From contig NC_069361.1 of the NCBI RefSeq assembly GCF_021730395.1, forward strand, positions 56,706,501 through 56,770,500: 64,000 bases of DNA, written 5' to 3'. Source of the stretch: Mercenaria mercenaria. Taxonomy: Eukaryota; Mollusca; Bivalvia; Venerida; Veneridae. Shown here piece by piece: positions 24,481 to 37,606 of the stretch. The notes under the pieces were generated by a model, which saw nothing but the letters and a program-made list of their open reading frames with translations, was not told the origin of the DNA and made no database searches. Both the position numbers and the translations under genes were made by a program. Within the stretch, counting starts at the first letter, position 1; the number at the start of each line of letters is the position of its first letter.

Positions 24481-24885
24481 TGCCCTCCTTCGAAGGAGGA
24501 GTGGTATATTGTAAATATTATTGTTTGATGATGGATGTCGGTCGGTCTGTAGACCAATCGGTTTCTGGAAGATAACTGGAGAACGCTTGGGCCTAGGATC
24601 ATGAATGTTGATCGGGAGATTTGTCATGACCAGCAGATGACCTCTATTGATTTTGAGTTTAGTAGGTCAAAGGTCAAGATCACAAGATGACAATAGAAGT
24701 TTTTTGCCAGAAAAATAGATAATGCTTTGGTCTAAGATCACATTTGATACGGAAGTCATTTAAGACTGGTAAATGACCCATAATTATTGATTTAAGCTCA
24801 ATACTTCAAATGTCAAGTGCGCAGTGACCAAATAATTTCTGTTCCTTATCACTTACTTCATGCAAGTGTTCTACAAGCTCTTGTT
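24481..24885 (+). mobile_element. non-autonomous element, hairpin left end
   Basis: The left end TGCCCTCCTTCGAAGGAGGA is a perfect hairpin (CCTCCTTCGAAGGAGG). It is followed by GGTATATTG, a short TCGGTCGGTC tract, and one or two degenerate units with AGGTCAAAGGTCAAGATCAC. The right end reads CATGCAAGTGTTCTACAAGC then TCTTGTT. The layout (hairpin, simple repeat, tandem core, unique end) parallels the larger element at 48.0-51.2 kb but the sequence differs. Confidence 0.6.
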
Positions 24886-25246
24886 ATAACATCGCATAAT
24901 TATCAATTAGTCCATAACCTTTGCTCACATTTACTGTTCCAGTAAAAGCAGAGTGTTTTCCCATTGATTTGTTAAAAAATGCTTATTATTCAAAAAAGAT
25001 TTTGAGCAAGATTAACCAAACCTCACAAAATTTTCAATAAGCACATGCGCTTTGCTCATATATTATTTTATCCCCTTTGACAGAGTTTTACCACTTGATT
25101 TGGTAAAAAAAGGTTGGAAATGCTTACTAATCAAAAGTGGTTTAACTAGAATCACCAAACTTAAGCTAACTGTTCAGGCCCATTACCAGAAGCTGTCAAC
25201 CGCTGCACACGTCAGTCCTCACAGTGCTTTGATTTCTATCGTATTT
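24886..25246. other. AT-rich DNA with one imperfect duplication
   Basis: A weak direct duplication: TTTGCTCA...TTGA..TTGTTAAAAAATGCTTAT..TCAAAA (24920-25000) resembles TTTGCTCA...TTGATTTGGTAAAAAAAGG..TGCTTACTAATCAAAA (25050-25140). No gene recognised. Confidence 0.5.
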
Positions 25247-25418
25247 GGTTAGCCTCTTTGACTGAGCGGTTAAGATCGCTGACCAGATCACGGTGGGTTC
25301 GAAATTTTCTTTTGGGTGTAGAATTCTTTCATGTGAGGAAGCCACCCAGCTGGGTTACGGAGGTAGCTTGACAGCCGCTGTAAGAACTATAATTGCGTCG
25401 ATACTAAAACAAAATAAA
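25247..25418 (+). mobile_element. tRNA-derived SINE, old deleted copy
   Basis: The head GGTTAGCCTCTTTGACTGAG..GGTTAAGATCGCTGACC with box B GGTGGGTTCGAAA, then GGTGTAGAATTCTTTCATGT and GAGGAAGCCACCCAGCTGG, aligns with the SINE at 17573. The central body (the GGTGCC and CATATGACC blocks) is deleted, and the tail is reduced to TGCGTCGATACTAAAACAAA. No target duplication is visible, so it is an old copy. Confidence 0.8.
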
Positions 25419-28400
25419 CGATTATGATCCAACGATATGGAGACATACGACATGCGTATTGTTAAACCATCTTCCAGATGCCCTATACTGATATGTGTCT
25501 ATCTTATGACCTACTTAGTCGGGACCTTTATTGTGTTCTTGTTGTTACTCTGTCTTCTACACAGGCATCAAGTGCTCGTTAAGTTTTCTTTTTACAACTA
25601 TGCATTTAATTTTTGTGGTTTACTAATCGTGCCTTTTCTTACCATTGCGTGTGTAGGGGATTCAGCATATATGATCACTGGTCTCCGTTGTCTCGTTTTA
25701 CTTCCTACACATTATTAATTATATGTACACTCCTATTCGATTTAAGCGTTTTGCGTTCTTTGGACGTAGACTTATCTATAGATTCAATATTTACCCTTGA
25801 TTTTGTGGGGGCACAGCTTACTGGATGTAATGCAAATTTTCTAAAAGCTATAATGATAATAGTAATTATTTATACTGAATCCTTTGAAAATAATCACATA
25901 TCACATTCAAAACTGTTTATGTTCCAACATTCTGTCGCTGGCGGATGAAAAATTTGACTCTTTTTTTATTTTTGAATAATATTATTTTTATTAAGCTCAT
26001 AGCCAATCAGATGTAAACTGTTTGAACACGCAAGAAAAAACGAAATACAATGTGATGTTTTTTTTCACCTGAAAATATCTCGTAACTTGTAATTTTTATC
26101 TGCAATATCACGTAACTCTGTTTAACACAAACATGCTTGTGATAGGCAGAGTCACGCAACCGAACACTGCGTTTTAACAGAGAAAAATCACAAATGTTTC
26201 TTGAGGACTAATGGATCAATTAGATTCTTATTAGAAAAAAACAACGTAATTCATATTGGTTGTAAGTTACCTCCCACTCCACAAGAACTATCTCCACTTG
26301 TCGTTGAATTTCCCATTTATTTTGTTTAATGTATATTGGTGTAGCAATAACGCGGTACAAAATACACCAATGTTTATATAAGGAGGGTTCGGATTGAAAT
26401 AAAATGTGTCAAACAAAACAAACTTATATCAGACTGTTTTAGTGTTTCCTGAATTTTCCATCCGACGGCGAAGATTCAGTACGCTCTGGAGTGTGACGCA
26501 TTAGGTGCAAAATGAAGCAACCGCCCGTCACTGCTGGACAAGTATTAAATGAAACAAAAAAAAACACAGTTGGTGTGATGTGAATTTTGGCATAGTTATG
26601 ATGAAGATCTGTATCTTTATTTGAGCAAATTAACAATCATACACATGATGTTTTATTATTTTTAAATATTAAATAATTCGGAAGAATTTGAAACAAGATA
26701 TATGTAAATTTGATTGTTGCCCCTTGGCATGTTTCATCCCATCAGGCCTTTACATATCAAAACGCTGGATGTTCACGACTCGGGTAGATGCAAGTAAACA
26801 TTTATGCCTTACTCCTTATTTGTTTCATCATGAATTTCTAGATGAGTGCCAGTTATAACTGCAATTATGTTAAAAGTGTCTTGCAAACGTTTTAGTGTTG
26901 TAAAAGATATGTTGATTTAGTACCTTACGATCGTTTGTGTCTGTTAGCGTTGAGCGAAGCAATGGTGTATAATAAGCTTATATTCATTTGCAGACTTTAT
27001 GTAACAGACTATATATGGGAGAACGTATGCATTTTTACAACTGAAATGACAGACAATACTTGTTTTCGCCGGTACCATAAACCTCTTGTGCAATACAGTT
27101 TTTGGTTGAATATGAGAATCTTAATTTGATTCGAAGCAAGGTTGGTTGAATGTCACCAAGCGATATAAAGCTTTGCTAACGACAAACATGTGATGCAGGT
27201 GTTAGCAAGATGATTTAAAATGCAGTTAGTGCTTTCTGGTTGTTCAGGTTTTACATTCTGCAAAAATAGTGATTCTGAAACACGTTGCATCAATTGACAT
27301 TTAAAGTTTTATTTATTTTACGGCTGAATTCATAACTCTTTTTTATGACATCTCGTTGATTTATTTGACTATTACAGATACAGTTTCTGAATTTGTTATT
27401 GGTAGTTTATTATGAAATTAAGAGAATAAATGCAAGCAATATAATATAAAAACGTTCACCCAAGAGGCGACCATATTCCTACGTTTTTTATCTACATGTA
27501 TATAACAGTCTTATGAATAGAATGACTTTTTAAAATGAAATAATCATAGCGCTCATTGTGCCCATGAGTTCAACACTTCTGTATAAGTAGCTTAGAACAA
27601 CTGATTGCATAAAACCTTTCTTGAATTAAAGCACTGATTGGAGGCCTTAGAATTTTATAACCAACTTACTGAAGAGAACGACTTGTTTTGAGAAAAGTGT
27701 CTTAACGAGACTATATACTGTGAATACATGGTCTCTCATAAAATCATAGTAACTACACGTTCTGACAAGCCAAGTATTTACAAAATTTATGTCTCTGTCA
27801 TTTACCATATAAACAAAAAGGAGAAAAAATGGCATTGACAACCTTATTATTTTGTAGTTTAGTACTCCTTTGCTTTACACGTTTAGACTTGAAAAAGGTT
27901 ATTGCTTGTTTTGGCCGGAGTTACATATGCAGTTCTGTACAAAATATTTTTGTATATAAAAACCCTTGTTTCTTCAGATAGACCGGTATCTTGCCAGTTA
28001 TGCTTTGGTAGTTGCAGCATTAGCACTAAGTATTTGTTACTTACACACTTCACACAAAACTTTATAAAATTTAATTAAATTAATCATCTAATAAATATAT
28101 TTCACTTAAGAAAACATACTTATAGTATAGTATGAATCTGACTATCTTTCACTAAAGTCATATCCTCTATTGGTCACTGTTGTCAAAGACTGTGCGGCTT
28201 ATCAACCTAATCACATCTTTAACTTAATCATAAGCATTCATTTGAAATTCTTTACATCTGTTTAATATCTTCAAACAGATATAATGAGCACCACCTATAC
28301 CAGAAATCTTTAACTGTCTCCACAAGCAGAAACAAAAGAAAAGACATAAATTGAAAAATTATCACATGCATATAGAATTTACTCTATTTTAATTTTCATG

Positions 28401-30245
28401 CTTATTAGTGAAATACTAAATATTTCCTTATATCGCTCACTGTGCTGGGACCTCTTTCTCTGAGGATAATTATATCCTTGCAATATTTTCTTTTATAATC
28501 TCTCTCTTTTGCTTCCGGATATGAAATTATATAACACTAGCAACACAAACCCGTTTGCTTTAACGAAACGGCTATGACACTTACGAACTGAATCAAGTTT
28601 CTGAAGTAGAATAACCGTTGTCATACGGTTAGCCCAAAATGCTAGCCATATGCGAGTCAGGAGTCATCTATAGCATCAAGATTCTATTATATGACAGGCT
28701 ACACATACGAGGATTTTCAAAGAAATAATAGTAACACATAGTAATTAATGGACTACAAATTGTACTTTGACATTCTCAATCAAACCGAGTCATCTATTAT
28801 TTTCCTTTGTTGCTCTATATGTTCAAACGTAGCAGGTTATTCAAATTCTTACAGATCCTTTTCATTTGTTTTAATTTAAGGAGAAAGTGAATCTAAATAA
28901 CGATTAGTCTTTGAAATTGTTTTCCATGCTTTAGCACTTGTAATCAAACCGGGTTGGCGATATTTTGGGTTTTCCAATATCTTTACGTACACCTGATCTA
29001 AAGCCAAACATTTTATAAAAAAAAGGGGGGTTAAAATATCGGATATTGAATTCATGCAAGATTTATCTATATATTTTTTCTATAAACTACATCTTTCAGA
29101 AAATTTCATTCACCCGAACTTTTTAAGCATTTCAGAGTTAATTGATTTATTTAAATGATTCTATCAAGTCTTCCTTGAAGTCTAAAAATATAAGTTAAGG
29201 TTCTTTTAGTGTCTGTACTCAAGACATGTACAACAGTAATCTAAAACAGACATTCCAGTACACTTATCAATTTGTTAAAGGGAAAAGAATGCCTGGTAAT
29301 AAGTTAATTTTATACGAACGCCATCCTCAGACCTTCCATAACGCTGAAAGAAATTATAAAATTGGACCACTATTGAAATAGATATGGCAGTTTGAAATTA
29401 GTACAACAGTTAGTATTTTACCGTACCGATGTATATAATAATGTATATTTATATTTTATTTTCTACATTTTTGTTACAGTACTATGATTACCTGGTTAAA
29501 TTAAATATGTATTATGTTCTTATTTGATATTTTTGATTTGAACTCATTCTTTCGAGTTAAAGAAACATTTTATGGCTGTACATAATGAATGTGTATAAAA
29601 TTGTATCATTCTGTACATTGTGTATCGTAGTAAAATGCAAAAAAAAAAAACAACTAAGATAATTTTAGAGGCCGCCATGTTTGTCTGCCTTATATACTTA
29701 TGTAAATTTCATGATATGTTATAAGGAAATAAAATCAGTTTTTGAGCTGTAAGGTATATAGTTGCATTTATATGGGGTTTTTTTGTGTGGAGAAATTGAA
29801 TCTTTAGTCAATCTGAAATAAATGCACAAACCTTTATACATTAAGCGTATTATTTTTATGGTTGATAATTAATTTTTAAAGCGTTCTAACAAGTGCTCTA
29901 ATAGATGCAAAAACTTACCAACGCTACCAATATGTTCAGAGTGACTTAAGATTCAATTTCTCTTGGTACTCCTTCCATTTTCAAAATTGCTTCAAGGTAA
30001 AGGTCGTAGTAGAACGAGATATATATAGATGAATATACTTGAAAGTTGCTAACGTGTGATGGATAGCAATCATAGAAATTCTATAAAACACATTTTCTAA
30101 ATGCATATCGTCCGACAATAACCTATTCATATGAAAGATAGAATTTTGTTTTGTAAAGTGTGTTTCCAATTTCTAAATTGATTTGTAACCTTGAAACTAG
30201 TAACAATGCTATATAAGGTTCTGATGACGCATAGTAAAAATTTTA
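25419..30245. other. AT-rich DNA without identified genes
   Basis: Two overlapping frames at 25437-25718 and 25613-25948 are hydrophobic but lack any domain, signal-peptide pattern or supporting context. 27275-27680 is an old paralogue of pieces near 6.8 kb and 13.9-14.3 kb. An A10 run lies near 29640. The rest shows nothing recognisable. Confidence 0.35.
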
Positions 30246-30331
30246 TGACCACGACGAGACTCGAACTCACAATCTTCTGATTCGAAGTTCTGATTTGAAG
30301 TCAGACGCCTTATCAATTAGGCCACGCGGCC
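30246..30331 (-). pseudogene. tRNA-Arg(TCG) pseudogene with anticodon-arm duplication
   Basis: The tRNA-Arg family sequence on the minus strand, lengthened to 86 bp by a 13-bp tandem duplication across the anticodon arm (TCTGATT(C/T)GAAGT occurs twice on plus). Box B is GTTCGAGTC and a T5 lies downstream. The doubled arm prevents a normal cloverleaf. A partial second copy of the 5' end (CTAGGCCACGCGACCG) follows at 30341-30356, suggesting local slippage duplication at both places. Confidence 0.85.
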
Positions 30332-30356
30332 AACTGATATCTAGGCCACGCGACCG

Positions 30357-33300
30357 ACTAATAACAGCATAAAGTTTACAGTTTATATTTGAGTATAAAT
30401 CTAATAAAAATGTAAAGTATTAGTTTTTGATGTAGAGATAGTACCTAAAAATTTAAATTATAAAAAGCAATTAAAAGAATAACTTTGGTTGTTTAGATAT
30501 AACATTTAAGGCGGAATATAATACACAAGTCTTGATTTGGTCATTTTGAAGCATATTGTTTAAGATGTTCTTAAACTTTTTATTAAATTTCCATGTATCC
30601 CCTCTTGCAGATAGTCCTACCTCAAGTCATTGATCAATATTTAATCCCCAATTATACCAGGATTATTGCGGGAAGAACATAATAATGTTGCCGTCGTACA
30701 TTAAAAATATCATTAAATATATGTATGTGATATATACCCATTTTCCGGTAGACAATGTATTCTTATCAATGATATCCATTTACTTTCTAAACAAAAACTA
30801 TCTATATTGTGCCTTAAATGACTTCCAATAAAAGGTGAGGAAGTAATATGAATAAAATTGCATTTAATCGTAAATTGATAGTTTAAATTTTTAATATGTT
30901 ATCAACAACACTTTGTTCTAAACGTATGTTATATTCAAAAGATACATTTTCAACAATTGTTTTTTTAAAATAACGTGTTTTGTTCAGTATACATGTCTAA
31001 GTCTTTCCAGTACAAAAACATTAAAGAAACGTATTTTATTAACTTCCGTACATGGATGCGTTGTTTTCCTCTTCAGTTTACATTTTCTTGCATGAATATA
31101 CTCTGTATAATTCACTTATCATTTATTTTTCCACTCCTCTGCTTGCGTGCAGCCATGTAGTTGAATCAATGCATACATGCGTGTTTGCGGTCATTTTCGT
31201 TAGTTGTTTTACGAATGTCAAACAAAACTCTGTAAATTATTGACATCTTCGTTGCTAAAGGTGATTATTTATCAAATGCCAAACTTTTCTTTTGTTAACT
31301 ATGATGTATGGAAAATAAGATTAATGAAGAAAAGTTAAAGTTTTCAAATTTTCTGAACTAACTTCGTCTTACAACCATTAAAAGTGCAAAAGAAATCGTT
31401 TTCAAGTTTGTAGTTTATTTTTATTTATTTATTTATTTATTTGTTTGCTTTTTTCCGCATTGTTTTCTTGTTTGTAGTGGTAAACACCGTTCATTTAAGT
31501 CATGTACCAAATTTTCAGATGTCACTGAAGTTATTATCAAGGCATAAACGCGGCCACTAGAAGCGTTATGTATCTTTTGTAATCATGTATAAGTTTTCTT
31601 TAATAGCAATCCAATCTGGAACCATGACTCGTTGGTGTCGTAGGATTAGAGATACAACGTCATTAATCATCTTTAGAGATCTGACGAGTTCTACTGCAAT
31701 ACCAGCTAAGGCCTCTAAAAATACAGATTTGGTGGTAAATTTCTATGGCATCAACTAAAGCCGAATATTTTCAATTCTCATTTTACATGCAGGTGCGCTT
31801 TCCATTAGATTTCAATTGCATTTTGAACATTCTAAATCTGGGCCGGTACAATAATTACATAATCGCATGGTATTCTATTGCATTAAAGCATCAACAGATG
31901 GTAATAACATAATTTGCTTTAGAAAAGTTAAAAAGATAAATTGCAAATAACGTTTTTGTAAATAGCCAGCAAATATAGCATCTATTATTCATTTAGTGAA
32001 CTAAAATAAAAAAAAGTATTATTGTATACATGACACTCCATACGTTGTTTTGTATTATTGCGCTGTTAATTGCAATTTGTTTACTAAAACAAGCCTCAGT
32101 GTCAGATTAAAAACAGTGCTTATTGTTATTATTTAATATAATAAACCAGCGTTTCTAAATGTAGAAACTGCATATAAATTGGTATGATATTTATGTCCTT
32201 TACGATAAGACAATACACTCCCTTGCTTGCATGTCTGAAAATCTCAAGGTCGTAATATTATTTTATGCAACAATTATTCGATTTTCTTGACACACAACCA
32301 GTTCAATTATTCTGCCAACAGTCTAGAACGATTATAGATTAGTTAAGGCCGCACTGGGTTTGTGTATGATGATATATTTGTTTTTAATATTCACATGTTA
32401 TCTAAACATTGTCGAGCTTAGTGAGAAAATAACCCGGCAACCTGATGGATGATGCATCTGACTTAGAAGGTCCGTCCTTGTCACAACGTTTTATTTTATT
32501 GCCATATCTGATACCTTACAACATCTAAGGGGTTTTGAAGACATATTGATCGAAATTCTTCATATCTAACCTTGCTGTTGACAGTCTCTGAAAATCAGAG
32601 ATTTGACGACACAAACTGTTTTACTAGTCGATTCCAAAGTCATTACAACTAGAAAATATGTAATGACATACAATAATTTCTTTACACGCCAAGATATAAT
32701 TGTTTGAATGAGTATGACTGTGATATAATCTAATGCTGAAATTTTAAGTTAAAATGACGACAATATATTTCAATGGTTTCGGAAAACCAACTTTTTGAAA
32801 TTTATCAACATTTGTTCATTTTCGTCTAATGCTACACTAACTATCAATAAATGTATAGTACGATACAAAATTGATATATTACTCGAACTTCGTGCATTGT
32901 GTATAACATTTGTTTTGTGAGTGAAGTCCTTTAGCAAGACAAGAAGGATACCACGGACCAGGAAATGAATTGTCCTTGACAAAGGGTCCAGTAAGAGAAC
33001 GGTTCTTATCTGCATAGTTCACAAAGAAAACCCAGCTCAGCTGCAAATTGCGGAAAGCATGTTTTTTTTTTTGTCGTAAGATATCCTAACACTTGCTTTA
33101 AGAAATTTATAACAATGAGGAATTTCTCTATAATTTACCTAAATCATGTGGGCATTGTGTTTTTATTGATTAATAGCAAATAGCAATGTCTTTATCCCGG
33201 TTGATAAAACGTCCAGTTAGCTTAGGCTTTGATATTTTTTTTAAAAATCCATAAAAAATATTCAACAAACTTTTGTAAACTATATATGAAAGAGCTAATT

Positions 33301-34648
33301 GTTATACAATGTATCTGTGATTGTTATATCTTTGACCACAAGGAACAACAAATCCCGCTTCTGGTGTCTATCAGGTACATATCATTGTTTTTCAAAATAT
33401 ATCTGTCCAAGTGAGGCTACACGTGAGAAAATTATGGTTATTTGAGTATGCCCGAAGCTCGGTGAGCATTTTTTTTACGAAAATAAACATGTTACAGTTC
33501 AACAAAAAGATGAATTATCTTTGTGTATTAAACACTGCTGATAATGTGTTGTTGTTTTAAACTGGATATCTGCTACATCCTTAAAATCGTAAAATGGTAA
33601 AACTCAATTCAGTAATTGAAATGATTGTGTCTTATTTGGGTTTATTGTTTCATTTAAATAGTGTCCACCAGCGAAGCAGACATATACTATGCAACTTGCA
33701 AAACTACACTTAAATCTACAGCAATTTCCTCACATTTTATCACGCATATTCCTAAAAGCACACTAATATAAGTTTGCATCCAGCTTTTATCGTTATGAGA
33801 ATTAATTCTTTCAAGCCTGTGTTAATTTTTATGTTTGCTTTTTAGTTTTGAAACGTCAAATTACGCTCACCACACCAGTGATACTTATATTGCTTGGAAA
33901 ATTCATCTTTGGGCAGATATGATATATTTGCACTTTGATCTAACATAAACATTTCAAATTTCGTGACATATGACTTAATTTTTGTTTTGATAAATCAAAA
34001 GGTAAGTTAATCGAACTTAAGTAAAATAGTTTCTGTCTGCCTCTACGCCGGTAACGCCAATGTTGTTGTGGTTGAGAGTCAAATATGCAGCTTAGTATTT
34101 AGGTAAACATTAACTTCAATGTTTGTGTAAATTACAAAAAGCTTTCTCAGGCACGAACATGGTCGTCGGCACTGTCACCAACCTTGCATAACCACCTGTA
34201 CAGCTGTCTATAGCTTACATGACAGCATGCACATTTTAGGGAACTAGAAACCGAGAAACGTTAGTGTGATGGGATGTTAAAATCAGTAAATCGTTGCAAA
34301 TCCCATTGTAACCAGATTACTAGCTTACATTAGCAAAGCTGGTGCATACACTTAAAGCGTGATTTGCAGATTTTCTAACTATCAGCATAGGCTGTTATCA
34401 GACGCTGCCCCTTGAGGGCATTGGTATTGGAATATTTATGGATTGACGTAGTTATTGCACTAGGGTTATTATTTAAAAGATGTTTTACGACGTGTTTTAA
34501 AAAAAGTTCTGTAATGTTAAGTTTCCAGTCTCCTGCTTTCGCACTAGTACCAAAATTCCGCGCGAGTTATTGACTACTTGTCCGAGTATTATTTTTTATA
34601 AATTCGTTACTTGTCTAGCCCTGAAAACAAAATCAAATGCTAGATTTG
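30357..34648. other. AT-rich DNA with old paralogous blocks
   Basis: No gene supported. A TTTA tract lies near 31412-31440. The block near 32170-32260 (ACACTCCCTTGCTTGCATGT...GTCTGAAAATCTCA) is related to 37020-37070 and 60685-60735. 32915-33090 resembles 40050-40410. 33838-33960 resembles 44832-44990. All are diverged, so they are old. Confidence 0.4.
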
Positions 34649-36082
34649 TTTTTCCTTGATTTCCCTATTTAATCACGAGGGATTTTGTTGCATGCCCGAC
34701 ATACCTAATGGGTAAGGCAAGAGTTTTTCCCTGGTTTCCCTTTTTAATCACGAGGGATTATGCTGCATGTCCGACTTACCTAATGGGTAAGGCAAGAGTT
34801 TTTCCTTGATTTCCCTATTTAATCACGGGGGATTATGTTGCATGCCCGACTTACCTAATGGGTAAGGCAAGTGTATTTCCTTGATTTCCCTATTTAATCA
34901 CGAGGGATTATGTTGCATGCCCGATTTACCTAATGGGTAAGGGATTTCCCTATTTAATCACGAGGGATTATGCTGCATGTCCGACTTACCTAATGGGTAA
35001 GGGATTTCCCTATTTAATCACGAGGGATTATGCTGCATGCCCGACTTACCTAATGGGTAAGGCAAGAGTATTTCCTTGATTTCCCTATTTAATCACGGGA
35101 GATTATGTTGCATGCCCGACTTACCTAATGGGTAAGGCAAGTGTATTTCCTTGATTTCCCTATTTAATCACGTGAGATTATGTTGCATGCCCGACTTACC
35201 TAATGGATAAGGCAAGAGTATTTCCTTGATTTCCCTATTTAATCACGAGGGATTATGTTGCATGCCCGATTTACCTAATGGGTAAGGGATTTCCCTATTT
35301 AATCACGAGGGATTATGCTGCATGTCCGACTTACCTAATGGGTAAGGGATTTCCCTATTTAATCACGAGGGATTATGCTGCATGCCCGACTTACCTAATG
35401 GGTAAGGCAAGAGTATTTCCTTGATTTCCCTATTTAATCACGAGGGATTATGTTGCATGTCCGACTTACCTAATGGGTAAGGCAAGTGTATTTCCTTGAT
35501 TTCCCTATTTAATCACGAGGGATTATGTTGCATGCCCGACTTACCTAATGGGTAAGGCAAGAGTATTTCCTTGATTTCCCTATTTAATCACGAGGGATTA
35601 TGTTGCATGTCCGACTTACCTAATGGGTAAGACAAGAGTTTTTCCTTGATTTCCCTATTTAATCACGAGGCATTATGTTGCATGCCCAACTTACCTAATG
35701 GGTAAGGCAAGAGTATTTCCTTGATTTCCCTATTTAATCACGAGGGATTTTGTTGCATGCCCGACTTACCTAATGGGTAAGGGATTTCCCTATTTAATCA
35801 CGAGGGATTATGCTGCATGCCCGACTTACCTAATGGGTAAGGCGAGAGGTTTTCCTTGATTTCATTATTCAGCTAGTCATGAGGGATGTGTTACAAGACC
35901 ACTTGGCCTATCCGATAAGGCAGGATTAGTATTTCCTTTACTTTCCTATTTAGCTAGCTTTGAAGGGACATGTTACACGACAGCCTAGATTAATCAATAA
36001 ACAGGTTAAGAATTTCCATGGTTTCACTATTAAGCTCGTCATGAGGAATGGGTTATAAGAACGCTTGGCCTAGAGGATAAGA
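34649..36082 (+). repeat. satellite array, 75-bp and 60-bp units
   Basis: About 17 well-conserved units span 34649-35842, followed by about three strongly diverged ones to 36082. The 75-bp unit holds TTTCCTTGATTTCCCTATTT, AATCACGAGGGATTATGTTG and CATGCCCGACTTACC + TAATGGGTAAG. The 60-bp form lacks about 15 bp (the CAAGAGTATTTCCTT part). Each unit contains the short hairpin CTTACC-TAATG-GGTAAG. Two short forms followed by three long forms make a 345-bp higher-order block present at least twice (phase 34892 and 35237). It has no spacer-like unique sequences, so it is not a CRISPR array. Confidence 0.95.
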
Positions 36083-37318
36083 CTTCAGAAGATTGCTAAG
36101 CCGAGCTTTCGTAACATTTATTTTTCATATATGAGGTGTATTGGTGTTATTTTCTAATGATCTTTAGTTAAGCTTTCCTTGTTGGACTAGATAGTTATAA
36201 TCTGATAACAGTATGGTAATTGTAAATATTATAAGGGAAAGTCTCCGAAACGCGGTTGATTCTATGTTATTTGCCTTGTCTCTTGTCCTATTGCTGGTAT
36301 CGTCCTAAAACTCGTGATAATGAAATACCAAGACTTACTTGTAGTAACACCTTGTTTAATAATTAAGTTCTCAGACACATATAATTGCCGAGTTGGATCT
36401 ATACCTACCAAGATAAAAAAATCTGTCACCAAATCTCTCTGAAGGAAACACGTTACAGAACGGATTGCATTGTGCAACTAGCTAGTCATTAGGCAACGAA
36501 ATCCGTAGTTTACGTTCTTAAGAAACATTCAAATCTTACATTGTAATAACAAACTATGAATTATTCTTCTTGGTGTCATTTATTAAATGAGAATCGCTAT
36601 CAAGTTTAGCATGGGTGGCCTGAGAGTACACGTGACAATTAATTTCTGTTGTAAAGAAATTCTTATTATTCTGAAAAAAAATGCCATCTTTTGGCAACAC
36701 TTTTATATTGAACATTCAATGTCATGAGTTAAGTTGGATACTTATGGCATACTCCTAACGTGTAGATACTACCACAAAGTACCTGACTTTGGAAGAGGTG
36801 CAGAGACAACGCGGCATTTGTAATATTTTAATCTCTAAAGATCGTAGTTATAAGTAATTACTACAATCGAACAATAGCCTTGCAGTACTTTAAAACGTGG
36901 GCGTAAGTTGTCTGTCTGAAAACTGTGCTTCACTTCACCTTTAATAAATAATTTCCATATATAGTGACAAATACAACAATCATATTATTGACTTGACGGT
37001 GAGGTTATTGTAATATATAACAAGACACTCCCTTACTCTTGTTTGTTCGCACGTCTGGTAATATCAGTCATGGTATAATATTGTAGTTATAAAACTCTGG
37101 TGTTCTGTATTCTTGTCACAACATTCTTTCAATAAAGGTCGGCAAATATATCAGGAATAGGTTTGAAACTAGAGTTATCACTAAAGGTGATTTATACCCA
37201 CTAAAAGCACTGTTTAAAAGGTTAAGATGGTAATGGGGAACATTAGTCAGTTACTTCCCCTGATTTTGTCCAAGATGTAGATTGGTCCTTCATCGGTTTT
37301 AATCGTTGACTTCTTTGT
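36083..37318. other. AT-rich DNA, old duplicate of 60.3-60.8 kb
   Basis: No gene. From about 36590 to 37180 it can be followed alongside 60275-60830 in the same orientation, e.g. GTGACAAAT(A/G)..ACAATCA and CACTCCCTT..CTCTT(G/A)TTTGTTCG(C/T)ACGTCTG, then CAA(T/C)AAAGGTCGG(C/A)AA. Divergence is high, so the duplication is old. Confidence 0.5.
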
Positions 37319-37606
37319 AATTTTTAAAAGTTTTTGTTTTTTGTTTTGTTTTGGGTTTAACGCCGTTTTTCAACATTATTTCAGTCATGTAACGGCGGGC
37401 AGTTAACCTAACCAGTGTTCCTGGATTCTGTACCAGTACAAACCTGTTCTCCGCAAGTAACTGCCAACTTCCCCACATGAATCAGAGGTGGAGGACTAAT
37501 GATTTCAGACACAATGTCGTTTATCAAATAGTCACGGAGAACATACGCCCCGCCCGAGGATCGAACTCGCGACCCCGCGATCCGTAGATCAACAATTTTT
37601 AAAAGT
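37319..37606 (-). mobile_element. tRNA-derived SINE with perfect 13-bp TSD
   Basis: The target duplication AATTTTTAAAAGT is at 37319-37331 and 37594-37606. On the minus strand the element (37593 down to 37332) starts with the 3' half of a tRNA-like head: GCGGGGTCGCGAGTTCGATC contains box B. Next come GGGAAGTTGGCAGTTACTTG, CAGAATCCAGGAACACTGGT and the tail AACGGCGTTAAACCC with an AAAAC-rich end. Box A is not seen, so the copy is 5'-truncated. The exact duplication indicates a recent insertion by LINE machinery. Same family as 12625-12772. Confidence 0.9.

Noticed and set aside
24364-24627. 87-codon reverse frame
   Set aside because: It is antisense to the junction of two non-autonomous elements.
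25437-25948. Two overlapping hydrophobic frames as a membrane protein
   Set aside because: T-rich DNA gives Leu/Ile/Phe-rich frames by chance. There is no continuous frame, no clear signal peptide and no splice-supported join.
34649-35842. CRISPR-like regular repeats
   Set aside because: Units are contiguous, with no unique spacers, and the context is eukaryotic; this is a satellite.
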